From Parafrankia sp. EUN1f (GTDB lineage: Bacteria > Actinomycetota > Actinomycetes > Frankiales > Frankiaceae), in the NCBI RefSeq assembly GCF_000177675.1, contig NZ_ADGX01000017.1:1-64000 (forward strand): a stretch of DNA of 64,000 nt, read 5' to 3'. Each line of letters opens with the position of its first letter. Positions within the stretch are counted from its first letter, which is position 1. Positions 6,265 to 15,368 of this stretch are shown one piece after another. A program made the position numbers and the translations under genes. Below the pieces are notes generated by a model. It did no database searches. It was given only the letters and a program-made list of their open reading frames with translations, and was not told where the DNA came from.

Positions 6265-7965
6265 CTACGCGGGATCTTCGCGGGCGAACTGCGTGAAAGC
6301 GGCACGCAGGCCGGCGCGGCCTTTCAGTCCGAGTTTGCGGTAAACCCGGGTGAGATGCTGCTCGACCGTACTCACGGTGATGTGCAGGATTCTGGCGATC
6401 TCCCGGTTGGTACCGCCCAGTGCCGCCTGCACCGCGACCTGATGTTCGGCCGAGGTGAGTGGGTCGCCCTCCGCACCGGGCGACCCGATCCGCAGCCGCA
6501 GCAGCGCGACCGTCGCCCGTTGGACGTCGTCGGAGCAGGCCAGGTGGGCCAGCCGCAGGCACCCGGCGGCGAAGTGCCGATCGCGGTCGAGGGCCTCCTC
6601 GATCGCCCGGCACAGCACGGCGAACGCCCACGGTCCCGGCTGGCGGTGCGCGGCGATCAGGTGCGCGGCGACGGTGCGCGCCGGCGCGCCGTCGATGTGC
6701 AGCAGGCGGGCAGCTTGCTGGTGCAGGTGCGCCCGTTCGTCCGGGGACATCTCGGCGAGCACCGCGGCCCGGGCGGCCGGATGCCGGAACCGGCCCGCGC
6801 CCAGCAGGCCGGCACGTTCCAGCAGGCCGGCACGGTCCAGCAGGTCCAGGGCCCGTTCGACGGTCGGCTCGTCCGCGTCGACGAGCTGGCGTAGCGACGC
6901 GGACGAGTCGGACTCGGCGAGGATCGCCAGCCCGCGGGCGACCTGGAGCAGGTCGGGCCCGCCGCGGTGAAGGCAGGTCAGGTAGGCCTGGCCGAAGGCC
7001 GTGCCGGCAACCGGCTCGGCGACCTGGGCGAGTCCGGTGAGCTCGGTGAGCTCGGTGAGTTCGGCCGGTTCGGCCGGTTCGGGTTCGGTGGGTTCGGGGA
7101 GCCCGGTGGGTTCGGGGAGTGCGGTGGGTTCGGGGAGTGCGGTGGGTTCGGGGAGTGCGGTGGGTTGCCCGGCCACGGCGGCGGCGTCCTCGATCAGAGC
7201 ACGCAGCAGCAGCGGGTTCCCGCCGCTGACGTGGTGCCAGCGCGCGGTCGGGACCGCGTCGACGGACCGTCGGAGCCGGGTTTCGAGCAACTCGGCCACC
7301 CCCTGCGGTGACAGCGGGGAGACCTGGATCCGGTGGCAGTGGGGCTGGCGCAACAGGTCGATGTGCCAGGAGGCCCGCCGAGCGTCCGTCCCCACGTGCC
7401 CGATGTTCTCGCTGACGACCATCAGCACTCGCGACGCACGCAGCCAGCCGCCGAAGTACGCCAGGCAGCGCAGCGACGCCACGTCGGCGAACTGCAGGTC
7501 GTCGACACCGATGACGACCGGGACCCGGCGCGCCAGCGTGTCGACCACCGACCACAGGTCGTGCACGGCGCTGGTCGACAGCTGGTCGGCGGGGCCCTCG
7601 TCGGTGTCGGTGCGGGCTGCGGGGGCAGCGCCGGCGGCGGCGCGCCAGGCGAGGTCGCCCTCGGGGCCTGAAAGCGGTGGTGCGCGGAAAAACTGGCGCA
7701 CCAGGGCCAGGGGTTTGTCGCGTTCGGCGGGGGAGGCGAGCGCGGTCAGCACCACCGCGCCCGTCGCCGCCGCATCCTCGACCAGGGCGTTCAACAGTTC
7801 GGTCTTGCCGGTCGCGACCGCCCCGGTGAGCACTACGACGCTGCCGGCCCCGAGCCTGCCGCGGGCCAGCAGCCGGGTGAACACCGCGATCTCCGCGGCC
7901 CGTTCGATCAGGCCGTGAGGACGCCGCGCCGCCTTCCCACCTGTGGGTCCCTCTCCGACCGCCAA
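6265..7965 (-). CDS. LAL-type LuxR regulator (AAA ATPase plus GerE HTH), short form
   Basis: 566 residues, shorter than the usual ~900 of LAL/MalT-type regulators. Walker A GAVATGKTELL lies near residue 50 and Walker B-like VPVVIGVDDLQFADVASLRCL near 150. The C-terminal GerE domain reads LTSAEHQVAVQAALGGTNREIARILHITVSTVEQHLTRVYRKLGL. The middle TPR-like region is reduced, and between about residues 265 and 310 there is a low-complexity insert of repeated PEPTAL and ELT units from an 18-bp tandem repeat. Family members are ATP-dependent activators of secondary metabolism. It is adjacent to the SARP gene on the same strand. Confidence 0.85.
   Translation of the reverse strand: MAVGEGPTGGKAARRPHGLIERAAEIAVFTRLLARGRLGAGSVVVLTGAVATGKTELLNALVEDAAATGAVVLTALASPAERDKPLALVRQFFRAPPLSGPEGDLAWRAAAGAAPAARTDTDEGPADQLSTSAVHDLWSVVDTLARRVPVVIGVDDLQFADVASLRCLAYFGGWLRASRVLMVVSENIGHVGTDARRASWHIDLLRQPHCHRIQVSPLSPQGVAELLETRLRRSVDAVPTARWHHVSGGNPLLLRALIEDAAAVAGQPTALPEPTALPEPTALPEPTGLPEPTEPEPAEPAELTELTELTGLAQVAEPVAGTAFGQAYLTCLHRGGPDLLQVARGLAILAESDSSASLRQLVDADEPTVERALDLLDRAGLLERAGLLGAGRFRHPAARAAVLAEMSPDERAHLHQQAARLLHIDGAPARTVAAHLIAAHRQPGPWAFAVLCRAIEEALDRDRHFAAGCLRLAHLACSDDVQRATVALLRLRIGSPGAEGDPLTSAEHQVAVQAALGGTNREIARILHITVSTVEQHLTRVYRKLGLKGRAGLRAAFTQFAREDPA
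7087..7158. repeat. 18-bp tandem repeat inside the LAL gene
   Basis: Four units of GGTGGGTTCGGGGAGTGC (the first ends CCC) stand in a row, in frame, encoding repeated TALPEP on the minus strand. Flanking triplet-rich sequence encodes PEPTEPEP and ELTELTELT. A linker of variable length is likely. Confidence 0.85.
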
Positions 7966-7969
7966 CGCG

Positions 7970-9955
7970 CTAGCGGGCCATCGCCCGTGTGGTGGACCCG
8001 GCGGGCCGGGGGACGGCGGCGAGCAGCTCCCGGGTGTACGGGTGCGCGGGCTGTGCGAAGACCCGCCCGAGCTCCCCGGACTCGACGACCCTGCCGTCGC
8101 GCATCACCAGGAGCCGGTCGCCGACCTGGTGGATCACCGCCAGGTCATGGGAGATGAACAGCATCGCCACCCCGAGGTCGCGTTGCAGGTCGGCGAGCAG
8201 GTCGAGGATCTGGGCCTGGATCGACACGTCCAGGGCGGACACCGGCTCGTCACAGACGAGCAGCGCCGGCTCCGGCGCCAGCGCCCGCGCGATCGCCACC
8301 CGCTGGCGCTGTCCGCCGGAGAGGTCCCGCGGCCGCCGTCCCAGCAGGTTCGCGCCGAGCCCCACCTGGTCGAGCAGGACGGCGACCCGGTCCCGCCGGG
8401 CCCGCCGCCCGCCCCGGCGGTGGGTGCCCGCCACCGCCTCCCCGACGATCCGCTCGACGGTGTACCGGGGATCGAAGGAGCTCAGCGGATCCTGCTGGAC
8501 GGCCTGTATACGGCGGCGGTGCGGCCGGCGGTCGCGCTCGAGCACCCCGTCCCCGTTCCACGGGGCACCGGCGAAACGGACCGTGCCGGCGTCCGGTGTG
8601 AGCAGGCCCAGCACGATGCGGGCCACCGTCGTCTTCCCCGACCCGGACTCGCCGACGACGCCGAGCGTCTCGCCGGCGCGCAGCTGGAACGACACGTCGT
8701 CGACGGCGTGCTGCCAGGCCCCGCCGGGGCCGCGGAACCGCTTGGAGAGACCGTCGACGTCGAGGAGGACCTCGCCGCGGGCGCCCGCGGTGGGCACGTT
8801 CGCGGTGGGCAGGCTCCCGGTCGGCACGTGTGCGAGCGGCGGCGGTTTGGCAACGGTCAGAACGGCAGCTCCGGCAGCTCCGGCAGCTCCAGCGGAACCG
8901 GCGGGACCGGCGGAACCGGCGGGACCGGCCGGTCCGAACTGGTCGGACGGGCCCGCCGGGCCGGACTGGTCGGACTGGTCGGGGGTCGGCGCGGGGTGCC
9001 AGCACAGGACGCTGTGCCCGGGGTCGGCCTCGGCCGGGGGCGGGAGCTCCGTCCGGCAGCGTTCGTCCGCCAGCAGGCAGCGGGCCGCGTACGGGCAGCC
9101 GCCCGGACCGGCCCCGGGCTGGCGGGGCACCGGGACCGCCAGCCGGCTCCGCCTGGTGCGCAGCGTGGGGACGGCCGCGAGCAGCGCCTGGGTGTAGGGA
9201 TGCCGCGGGTCGCGCAGCACCTGCGCCGCTGGTCCGCCTTCGACGATCAGCCCCCCGTACATGACGGCGATCCGGTCGGCGATGCCGGCCACGACGGCGA
9301 GGTCGTGGCTGATCAGCAGGAGTGCCAGGCCTTCCTGCCGGAGCCGTCGCAGCAGATCGAGCACCTGGGCCTGCACGGTCACGTCCAGGGCGGTGGTCGG
9401 TTCGTCGGCGAGCAGCAGCCGCGGTCCGGCCGCGACCGCGGACGCGATCAGCGCCCGCTGCCGCAGTCCGCCGGAGAGCTGGTGGGGGTACTGGCGGGCG
9501 CGCCGGGCCGGATCCGGCACGCCGACGTCGGCCAGCGTGTCCCTGACCCGCCCGGCGACCTCGTCCCGCGCGGCAAGCCGGTGGACGCGCAGCGGCTCGG
9601 CGACCTCCGCGCCCACCGTTCGCAGCGGGTCCAGGGACACCAGCGCGTCCTGCAGCACCAGCCCGATGTGCCGTCCGCGCACCGCCCGCCAGCGTGCCTC
9701 GGTGAGCGTGGTCAGGTCGGTGCCGTCGAAGGACAGCCGGCGGGCGCGCACCGTCGAACGCCCACCGGTCAGGCCGATCAACGTGCGAGCGGTGACGCTC
9801 TTCCCGGACCCGGACTCGCCCACGATCGCCAGGCACTCGCCGCGGTCGAGGGTGAACGACACGTCCCGCACCGCGTGCACCCGCTCGCCACCCACCTGGA
9901 AGGTCACGTCGAGTCCGTCGACGACCAGCAGCGGCCCGTTCACCGGCCCGTTCAC
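7970..9955 (-). CDS. Peptide/nickel ABC importer, fused double ATPase (DppD-DppF type)
   Basis: 661 residues with two complete ABC ATPase modules. Module 1 has Walker A GESGSGKSVTARTL, signature LSGGLRQRALIA and Walker B LLLADEPTTALDVTVQ, followed by the oligopeptide-family C-terminal tail (HPYTQALLAAVPTLR and a C-x-nC cluster GCPYAARCLLADERC). Module 2 has [33 protein letters not shown] and LLVCDEPVSALDVSIQ. A linker rich in G, S, A and P (from 9-bp repeats, 8860-8935) joins them. The GTG start at 9955 overlaps the stop of the permease gene (GTGA). It powers import with the two permeases and lipoprotein upstream. Confidence 0.92.
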   Translation of the reverse strand: MNGPVNGPLLVVDGLDVTFQVGGERVHAVRDVSFTLDRGECLAIVGESGSGKSVTARTLIGLTGGRSTVRARRLSFDGTDLTTLTEARWRAVRGRHIGLVLQDALVSLDPLRTVGAEVAEPLRVHRLAARDEVAGRVRDTLADVGVPDPARRARQYPHQLSGGLRQRALIASAVAAGPRLLLADEPTTALDVTVQAQVLDLLRRLRQEGLALLLISHDLAVVAGIADRIAVMYGGLIVEGGPAAQVLRDPRHPYTQALLAAVPTLRTRRSRLAVPVPRQPGAGPGGCPYAARCLLADERCRTELPPPAEADPGHSVLCWHPAPTPDQSDQSGPAGPSDQFGPAGPAGSAGPAGSAGAAGAAGAAVLTVAKPPPLAHVPTGSLPTANVPTAGARGEVLLDVDGLSKRFRGPGGAWQHAVDDVSFQLRAGETLGVVGESGSGKTTVARIVLGLLTPDAGTVRFAGAPWNGDGVLERDRRPHRRRIQAVQQDPLSSFDPRYTVERIVGEAVAGTHRRGGRRARRDRVAVLLDQVGLGANLLGRRPRDLSGGQRQRVAIARALAPEPALLVCDEPVSALDVSIQAQILDLLADLQRDLGVAMLFISHDLAVIHQVGDRLLVMRDGRVVESGELGRVFAQPAHPYTRELLAAVPRPAGSTTRAMAR

Positions 9956-10905
9956 CGGCTCGCCCGCCAGTCGACCCGTCCGGCGAAGCGGGCCTGCGCG
10001 TACCGGCCGACGACCGTCACCGCGATCACGGTTCCGGTGATCGCCGCACCCGGGAACACCCCTGTCCACCAGGCCGTCTGGAGGAAGTCGCGGCCCTCGG
10101 CCAGCATCAGGCCCCACTCCGAGTTCGGTGGGCTCGACCCGAGGCCGAGGAAGCTCAACGCGGACGCGTACATGAGCGCGGTGCCGAACCCGACCGTGGC
10201 CAGGACCAGCACCGGGCCGAGCGCGTTGGGCAGGACATGGCGCGCGATCACCACACCGCGACGCAGGCCGAGCCCGACCGCGGCCTCGACGTAGCCGGAG
10301 CGCAGCACCACCATCGCCTCGGTGCGCACCAGCCGTCCGTACACCGGGACGAGGGCGATCGCGATCGCGATCACGGTGTTCGTCGTCCCGGCTCCGAGCA
10401 CGGCGACCACCAGCAGCGCGAGCAGGATTGGGGGCAGTGCGAGCAGCACGTCCGTCAGCCAGGTGAGGATCCGCTCCGCGCCGCGCCCGCCGAGCACCGT
10501 GGCCAGGCCGAGCACCACGCCACCGGTGACGGCGAGGCCGATCGCGGCGAGGCCGAGCAGCAGTGACGTGCGGGCCCCGTAGACGACGCGGGTGAACACG
10601 TCGCGGCCGAGCTGGTCCGTGCCGAACCAGTGGCCCGCTCCCGGTCCGACCAGTGCCTGCCCGGGGTCGATGTCGGTTGGCGCGCCGTCGGTCAGCAGCC
10701 CCGGCGCGACCGCGACGAAGGCAGCCAGCGCCAGCACCGCGGCCGCGACGACAACACCCGGCCGGGGGACCGACAAGCCGCGTGGACCCGGACGCCGGGC
10801 GCCGCCCGTGACCACGGTGTCGATGCCCGCCCCGGTGTCGATGCCCGTCCCGGTGTCGATGCCCGTCCCGGTTTCGATGTCCGTCTCGGTGTCGATGTCC
10901 GTCAC
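9952..10905 (-). CDS. Peptide/nickel ABC importer permease (DppC type)
   Basis: 317 residues. The first ~30 residues are a hydrophilic repeat (DTGTGI units) encoded by five 18-bp tandem repeats that include the start codon itself. Helix 1 follows (VVVAAAVLALAAFVAVAPGLL). FGTDQLGRDVFTRVVYGARTSLLLG is the DppC hallmark, and the EAA loop is EAAVGLGLRRGVVIARHVLPNALGP. Five to six TM segments. The GTG start overlaps the upstream permease stop (GTGA) and the stop overlaps the ATPase start, so translation is probably coupled through three genes. Confidence 0.92.
   Translation of the reverse strand: MTDIDTETDIETGTGIDTGTGIDTGAGIDTVVTGGARRPGPRGLSVPRPGVVVAAAVLALAAFVAVAPGLLTDGAPTDIDPGQALVGPGAGHWFGTDQLGRDVFTRVVYGARTSLLLGLAAIGLAVTGGVVLGLATVLGGRGAERILTWLTDVLLALPPILLALLVVAVLGAGTTNTVIAIAIALVPVYGRLVRTEAMVVLRSGYVEAAVGLGLRRGVVIARHVLPNALGPVLVLATVGFGTALMYASALSFLGLGSSPPNSEWGLMLAEGRDFLQTAWWTGVFPGAAITGTVIAVTVVGRYAQARFAGRVDWRASR
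10816..10905. repeat. 18-bp tandem repeat at the 5' end of the DppC gene
   Basis: Five units of GGTGTCGATGCCCGTCCC with small changes run to position 10905. They encode the first 30 residues of DppC, and the last unit supplies the GTG start. The repeated residues lie on the cytoplasmic side before helix 1. Confidence 0.85.
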
Positions 10906-11834
10906 AGCGCCGCCGCCGTCCGCAGCCTCGGGTCGAGCGCCAGCTGCACCAGGTCCACCAGGATGAACACGACGGCCACCACCGTGGCGGTCAGCAGGAC
11001 CACGCCCAGCACGACCGGCATGTCCCGGCTGGACACTGCCTGCAGCAGCAGCGAACCGAGGCCGGGGCGACCGAAGACGGTCTCCACCAGCACCGCGCCG
11101 CCCAGCAGCGAACCCGTCACCCAGCCGGTCAGCGTGAGCAGCGGGGCCGCCGCGTGCCGGACCGCGTGCCGCAGTCGCACCCCGATCCGGCTGCGGCCCC
11201 GGGCCCGGGCGGCGACGACGAACGGCTGCTCCAGCGCCGTCTCGATTCCCTCCCGCAGCACCTGCGCCAGCACCCCGGCGACGGGCAGCGCGAGGGTGAC
11301 CGCCGGCAGCACCAGCGCCGTGAGGTCCTGCGCACCCGCCACCGGGAAGAGGTTCAGGCGGAACGAGAACACCGTCAGCAGCACGATCCCCAGCCAGAAC
11401 TGCGGGGTGGACAGCGCCACCAGCTCCGCCAGCGTGACCACGGCGCGCAGTGCCGAGCGGCGGCCCGCCGTGACCACCGCGGAGACCACCGCGATGACCA
11501 CGGCGAGGGTGACGCTCGCCGCGACGAGCTGCACCGTCGGCCACAGCTGCTCCTCGATGAGCGTGGTGACCGGCTGCTGGAGCTGGTAGGAGCGGCCCAG
11601 GTCACCCGTCACCAGATCGCCCAGGTAGTGCAGATAGCGCACCGGTACCGGCTCGTCGAACCCGAAGTCGACCCTGATCTGCTCCCGGACCTGCGGGGAC
11701 GCCGACGTGGCCGGCCCCAGCATGACCGCCACCGGGTCCCCGGGCAGCAGCTGCAACGCGGCGAACGCGAGGGTCGCCGCCCCGAAGACGACCGCGCCCG
11801 CGCGGGCGAGCCGCCGCCCGACCGCGCGCAGCAC
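10902..11834 (-). CDS. Peptide/nickel ABC importer permease (DppB type)
   Basis: 310 residues. Helix 1 is AGAVVFGAATLAFAALQLLPGDPVAVMLG, the conserved DppB N-terminus. The middle holds LGRSYQLQQPV and LVALSTPQFWLGIVLLTVFSF, and the EAA loop reads ARARGRSRIGVRLRHAVRHAAAPLL. I chose the GTG at 11834 because GGAGG lies about 8 nt upstream. An in-frame GTG at 11873, at the edge of element E3, would add 13 residues but has no clear ribosome binding site. First gene of the permease-permease-ATPase run. Confidence 0.9.
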   Translation of the reverse strand: MLRAVGRRLARAGAVVFGAATLAFAALQLLPGDPVAVMLGPATSASPQVREQIRVDFGFDEPVPVRYLHYLGDLVTGDLGRSYQLQQPVTTLIEEQLWPTVQLVAASVTLAVVIAVVSAVVTAGRRSALRAVVTLAELVALSTPQFWLGIVLLTVFSFRLNLFPVAGAQDLTALVLPAVTLALPVAGVLAQVLREGIETALEQPFVVAARARGRSRIGVRLRHAVRHAAAPLLTLTGWVTGSLLGGAVLVETVFGRPGLGSLLLQAVSSRDMPVVLGVVLLTATVVAVVFILVDLVQLALDPRLRTAAAL

Positions 11835-11873
11835 GACCCACCTCCGTGGCCGAACGGGTTCGACGGCCTTCAC

Positions 11874-11944
11874 TGAGCCTTTTCCCTCTCACGTTTGTCG
11901 AGCGCTGTATCCACAGGCCGGAGCCGACGAGGGAAAAGGCTCAT
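11874..11944 (-). repeat. 70-bp inverted-repeat element E3
   Basis: Read on the minus strand: ATGAGCCTTTTCCCTC then GTCG, interior, then CGTGA and GAGGGAAAAGGCTCA. The arms pair perfectly, and the CCCTC/GAGGG pair replaces CCATC/GATGG of other copies, a two-sided change that keeps pairing. The interior TACAGCGCTCGACAAA is shared with E5. It lies between the lipoprotein stop and the permease, 39 nt before the GTG at 11834. Confidence 0.88.
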
Positions 11945-13632
11945 TTCCGGTCGCGCCAGGCGTCGTAGAACAGCGGCCAGGCGTTCGTGTCGAAAGCGAT
12001 CCCGTGGACGTGCTTGCCGGCGGCGAGGATGGACGACGGTGTGTAGACGGGCACGACCGCGCCGATCTTGACCACCCGCTGCTGGGTGCGCCCGTAGACG
12101 TCGTCCCGAACCTTCTCGTCGAAGGTGCCCGCACCGGTCGTCGTCCAGGTGTCCACCTCGGGGTCCTTCACGAACGCGGCGTTCTGGCCGCCGCCGGCCA
12201 GGGCGCTGGCCGAGTGGAAGAACAGCCGCAGCACGTCCGGCTCGAACCGGGCCCAGCTGAAGTCCAGGACCGCGTACTTGCCCGCGTACGCCTCCTTCAG
12301 GTAGGTGCCGGCGTCGAGCGACGGACGGGTGAGCTCGATGCCGATCTTCTTGAGGTCCTCCTGGAACGCCTGGCCGAGGACGTCACGCTGTTCGCGGACG
12401 GTGGCCGGGATGATCGGCCAGGCGACGGTGAGCCGGCGGCCGTCACGGGTGCGGTAGCCGTCGGCGTCACGGCCCGTCCAGCCTGCCTCGTCGAGCAGCT
12501 GGTTGGCCTTGGCCGGGTCGTAGGGCCAGCTGTTCTCGAGGCTCTTGTCGTAGGAGGGCGTGACCGCGGTGAGCGGGCTCCAGGAACGCTTGTACTGGCC
12601 GAAGTAGACGGTCTTCACGTCCTGGTCGATGTTCAGGCCACGCTGGAAGGCGACGCGCACCCGCTCGTCGGTGAACGGTGCCAGCGTGGTGTTCAGGTAG
12701 AGGCTGTACGGCGAGCCCGCGGCGTCGCGGCGCAGCACCTGCAGGCGCCCGTTCGCCTCGACCGCGGCGACGTTCGCCGGCGGCACCGCACCGGCGACGT
12801 CGATCTGGCCGCTGGTCAGCGAGCCGATCCGGGTGGAGTTCTCCTTGAGGATGCGGATCGTCAACGTGTCCAGGTAGGCGGCGCCGGTGTGCTTCGCGGT
12901 CGCCGGTGCCCAGCTGTACGCCGGGTTCTTCGTCAGGACGATGCTCTGGCCCTTGGTGTAGCTGGTGAAGGTGAACGGCCCCGTGCCGACCGCCACCGGG
13001 CCGCCGCCGCACAGCTTGTCCGCGTCGGCGGTGAGCGTCTTCGGCGAGTAGAAGCCGAGATAGGCGGTGCTGGCCGCCTGCAGGAACGGCGCGAAGGGCT
13101 GGGCGAAGTTCACCCGGGCGGTGAACTCGTCGACGACGTCGGTGCCGGTGTAGCTGCCGAGCAGGCTCGCGGCGTACCGCGACTTCGTCGTGGGCGCCTT
13201 GATGTGGTCGAAGTTCGCCTTCACCGCGGCGGCGTCGAAACGGGTGCCGTCGGTGAACGTGACGTCCTGGCGGAGCTTGAAGGTGTAGCTCTTCAGGTCC
13301 GGCGAGGTCTCCCAGGAGCTCGCCAGCCACGGGTGGAACTTGCCGGACTCGTCCTCGGCGACGAGCGAGTCGAACACGTTGCGCTGGATGGCCGCGGTGA
13401 TGTCCTGCGGGCTGACGTGGATGTCGAAGCAGGTCGGCTCGGTGTCGATCGCGTAGGTGACCGACCCGCCCGCGACCGGCTTCTCGGCGGTGCCGGTGCC
13501 CGTGCCGGCGGCGCCCGGAGCGGGGTCGTCGTCGGAGCCGCAGGCGGTGAGCAGGAGTCCCGCGGCGAGCGTCGCCGCCACCGCGAGTCGTAGGGGCCGT
13601 GCCACTGGACGTCCGGGTCTGGGGAAACGCAT
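11941..13632 (-). CDS. Peptide/nickel ABC substrate-binding lipoprotein (DppA/SBP_bac_5)
   Basis: 563 residues. Signal peptide and lipobox LLLTACGSD near residue 30. The SBP_bac_5 fold shows in VTYAIDTEPTCFDIHVSPQD, LASSWETSPDLKSYTFKLRQDVTFTDGTRFDAAAVKANFDHI and RVRVAFQRGLNIDQDV. It should capture a peptide, nickel chelate or similar solute outside the membrane and hand it to the permeases. It is upstream of the permease genes with E3 between them, so the operon order is lipoprotein, E3, permease, permease, ATPase. The ligand cannot be told from sequence. Confidence 0.92.
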   Translation of the reverse strand: MRFPRPGRPVARPLRLAVAATLAAGLLLTACGSDDDPAPGAAGTGTGTAEKPVAGGSVTYAIDTEPTCFDIHVSPQDITAAIQRNVFDSLVAEDESGKFHPWLASSWETSPDLKSYTFKLRQDVTFTDGTRFDAAAVKANFDHIKAPTTKSRYAASLLGSYTGTDVVDEFTARVNFAQPFAPFLQAASTAYLGFYSPKTLTADADKLCGGGPVAVGTGPFTFTSYTKGQSIVLTKNPAYSWAPATAKHTGAAYLDTLTIRILKENSTRIGSLTSGQIDVAGAVPPANVAAVEANGRLQVLRRDAAGSPYSLYLNTTLAPFTDERVRVAFQRGLNIDQDVKTVYFGQYKRSWSPLTAVTPSYDKSLENSWPYDPAKANQLLDEAGWTGRDADGYRTRDGRRLTVAWPIIPATVREQRDVLGQAFQEDLKKIGIELTRPSLDAGTYLKEAYAGKYAVLDFSWARFEPDVLRLFFHSASALAGGGQNAAFVKDPEVDTWTTTGAGTFDEKVRDDVYGRTQQRVVKIGAVVPVYTPSSILAAGKHVHGIAFDTNAWPLFYDAWRDRK

Positions 13633-13665
13633 GGGTGAACTCCGAGGGTGTTGGGACGAGCTTCG

Positions 13666-14400
13666 TCAGGAAGGGGAGGAGGCCCCCACGCCGAGCCGGG
13701 CGAGGAGCTCGGCGCGCAGCTCGACGAACGCCGGGTCGGTCACGCTGCGCGGCCGCGGCAGCGTGACGTCCACGCTGTGCGAGATCACGCCGTCCTCCAT
13801 GACCAGCGCCCGGTCGGCGAGCAGCAACGCCTCCTCGACGTCGTGCGTGACCAGCAGGATCGCCGGGCGGTGCCGCTGCCACAGCTGCTCGACCAGGCTC
13901 TGCACGCGGATCCGGGTCAGGGCGTCGAGCGCGCCGAACGGCTCGTCGAGCAGCATCAGCTCGGGGTCGCGCACGAGCGCCCGGGCCAGCGACGCGCGCT
14001 GCGCCTCCCCGCCGGAGAGCGTCTTGGGCCAGGCGTCGGCACGGTGGGCCAGCCCGACCTCCTCCAGCGCCGCGAGTGCGCGGGCCCGGTCGGGCCGGCC
14101 CGGCAGGCCGAGCACGACGTTGCGCCACACCCGTTTCCAGGGCAGCAGCCGCGGCGACTGGAAGGCCACCGCGCGCCGGGACGCGATCCGGACCTCGCCG
14201 CTGATCTCGTTGTCGAGGTCGGCGAGGATCCGCAGCAGGGTGCTCTTGCCGCAGCCGCTGCGGCCGAGCAGGGTGACGAACTGCCCCGCCGGGACGGACA
14301 GGCTGAGGTCGTCGATGACCGTGGTGTCGCCGAAGGAGCGGCGCAGGTTGCGGACGACGACCGCGGGTGGGGCTTCGGTGCCCCCTCCGGTGGCGGTCAC
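13666..14400 (-). CDS. NitT/TauT-type ABC importer ATPase (SsuB-like)
   Basis: 244 residues from a GTG at 14400 that overlaps the permease stop (GTGA). An ATG at 14424 in frame is an alternative. Walker A is [20 protein letters not shown], signature LSGGEAQRASLARALV, Walker [17 protein letters not shown], and H-loop LLVTHDVEEALLLADRALVM. The Q-loop region AFQSPRLLPWKRVWRNV is typical of the nitrate/sulfonate/taurine family. It pairs with the permease at 14397-15368 and the divergent binding protein at 15836-16852. Confidence 0.92.
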   Translation of the reverse strand: MTATGGGTEAPPAVVVRNLRRSFGDTTVIDDLSLSVPAGQFVTLLGRSGCGKSTLLRILADLDNEISGEVRIASRRAVAFQSPRLLPWKRVWRNVVLGLPGRPDRARALAALEEVGLAHRADAWPKTLSGGEAQRASLARALVRDPELMLLDEPFGALDALTRIRVQSLVEQLWQRHRPAILLVTHDVEEALLLADRALVMEDGVISHSVDVTLPRPRSVTDPAFVELRAELLARLGVGASSPS

Positions 14401-15368
14401 GCTCCGCTGAAGGCCGGTCGCCATGACAGCAGCAGCCTTTCGAGTAGTCGGACGACGGCGTCGACGGCGAGCCCGAGAAGGGCGTAGACCACGAGGCAGA
14501 CGACGATGATGTCGGTGCGCTGGAACTCCTGGGCCCGGTTCATCAGGTGCCCCAGGCCCCGGTTGGCGTTGATCTGCTCGGCGAAGATGAGCGCGAGCCA
14601 CGCGATCCCGAGGGAGAACCGCAGACCGACCAGGACGTTCGGCAACGCCCCCGGCAGGATGACGTGCCGGATCAGCCCGGCCCGGCCGAGCCCCACCGTG
14701 CGCGCGGCCTCGACGAGGGTCGCGTCGACGTTCCGGATTCCGGCGTAGGTGTTGAGGTAGAGCGGGAACGCGACGCCGAAGGCGACGAGGGCGGTCTTCG
14801 GCCGCTCCCCGATGCCGAACCAGATGATGAAAAGCGGGATGAGGCCCACGAAGGGAACAGTGCGGATCATCTGGACGGCGGCGTCGATGAGGTCCTCACC
14901 GAGCCGGAAGAGCCCGGCCAGCAGCGCCAGCGTGATGCCGATGAAACCGCCCAGCAGCAGCCCGGTGCCGGCGCGCCGTAGCGATACCAGAATGGCCTTG
15001 GGAAGTTCACCGTTGCCCACCAGATCGGCGAACGTCGTTACCACTGTCCACGGCGAGGCGAGAAGTTCGGTGGACGCGCTGCCGGTCCACACCGCGATCT
15101 GCCATGCGGCCAGCAGACACAACGGTCCCACCGGACGTCGCACCCAACGGGGTACTCCCCGCCGCCGTGCACCGGCGGGCACGACGGTTGTCAGAACCGG
15201 CGCCACCTCGACCGGTGTTCCCTGTGCTCCGGTTGCTCCGGGTTCTCCGGATCTTCCCGGTGAATCAGTTTTCTCAGTGCCCTCGGGGGGCGTTCCGTTC
15301 TCGCCGTCCTTGCCGGCGGGAAAGGTCTGGATGGTCACGAATTCTCCCGTCGCGGGCGCACGAGTCAT
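14397..15368 (-). CDS. NitT/TauT-type ABC importer permease (SsuC-like)
   Basis: 323 residues. The first ~80 residues are hydrophilic and rich in G, P and E. TM segments start at LCLLAAWQIAVWTGSAS. The conserved NitT/TauT permease segment is present (IRTVPFVGLIPLFIIWFGIGERPKTALV), with the EAA loop LVEAARTVGLGRAGLIRHVILPGALPNVLVGLRFSLGIAWLALIFAE. It forms the membrane channel for the adjacent ATPase. Start ATG at 15368, 70 nt downstream of element E4. Confidence 0.92.
   Translation of the reverse strand: MTRAPATGEFVTIQTFPAGKDGENGTPPEGTEKTDSPGRSGEPGATGAQGTPVEVAPVLTTVVPAGARRRGVPRWVRRPVGPLCLLAAWQIAVWTGSASTELLASPWTVVTTFADLVGNGELPKAILVSLRRAGTGLLLGGFIGITLALLAGLFRLGEDLIDAAVQMIRTVPFVGLIPLFIIWFGIGERPKTALVAFGVAFPLYLNTYAGIRNVDATLVEAARTVGLGRAGLIRHVILPGALPNVLVGLRFSLGIAWLALIFAEQINANRGLGHLMNRAQEFQRTDIIVVCLVVYALLGLAVDAVVRLLERLLLSWRPAFSGA

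Noticed and set aside
7087-7158. Short repeats that could suggest a CRISPR array
   Set aside because: Units are directly adjacent with no spacers and keep the reading frame of a regulator; no cas genes are present.
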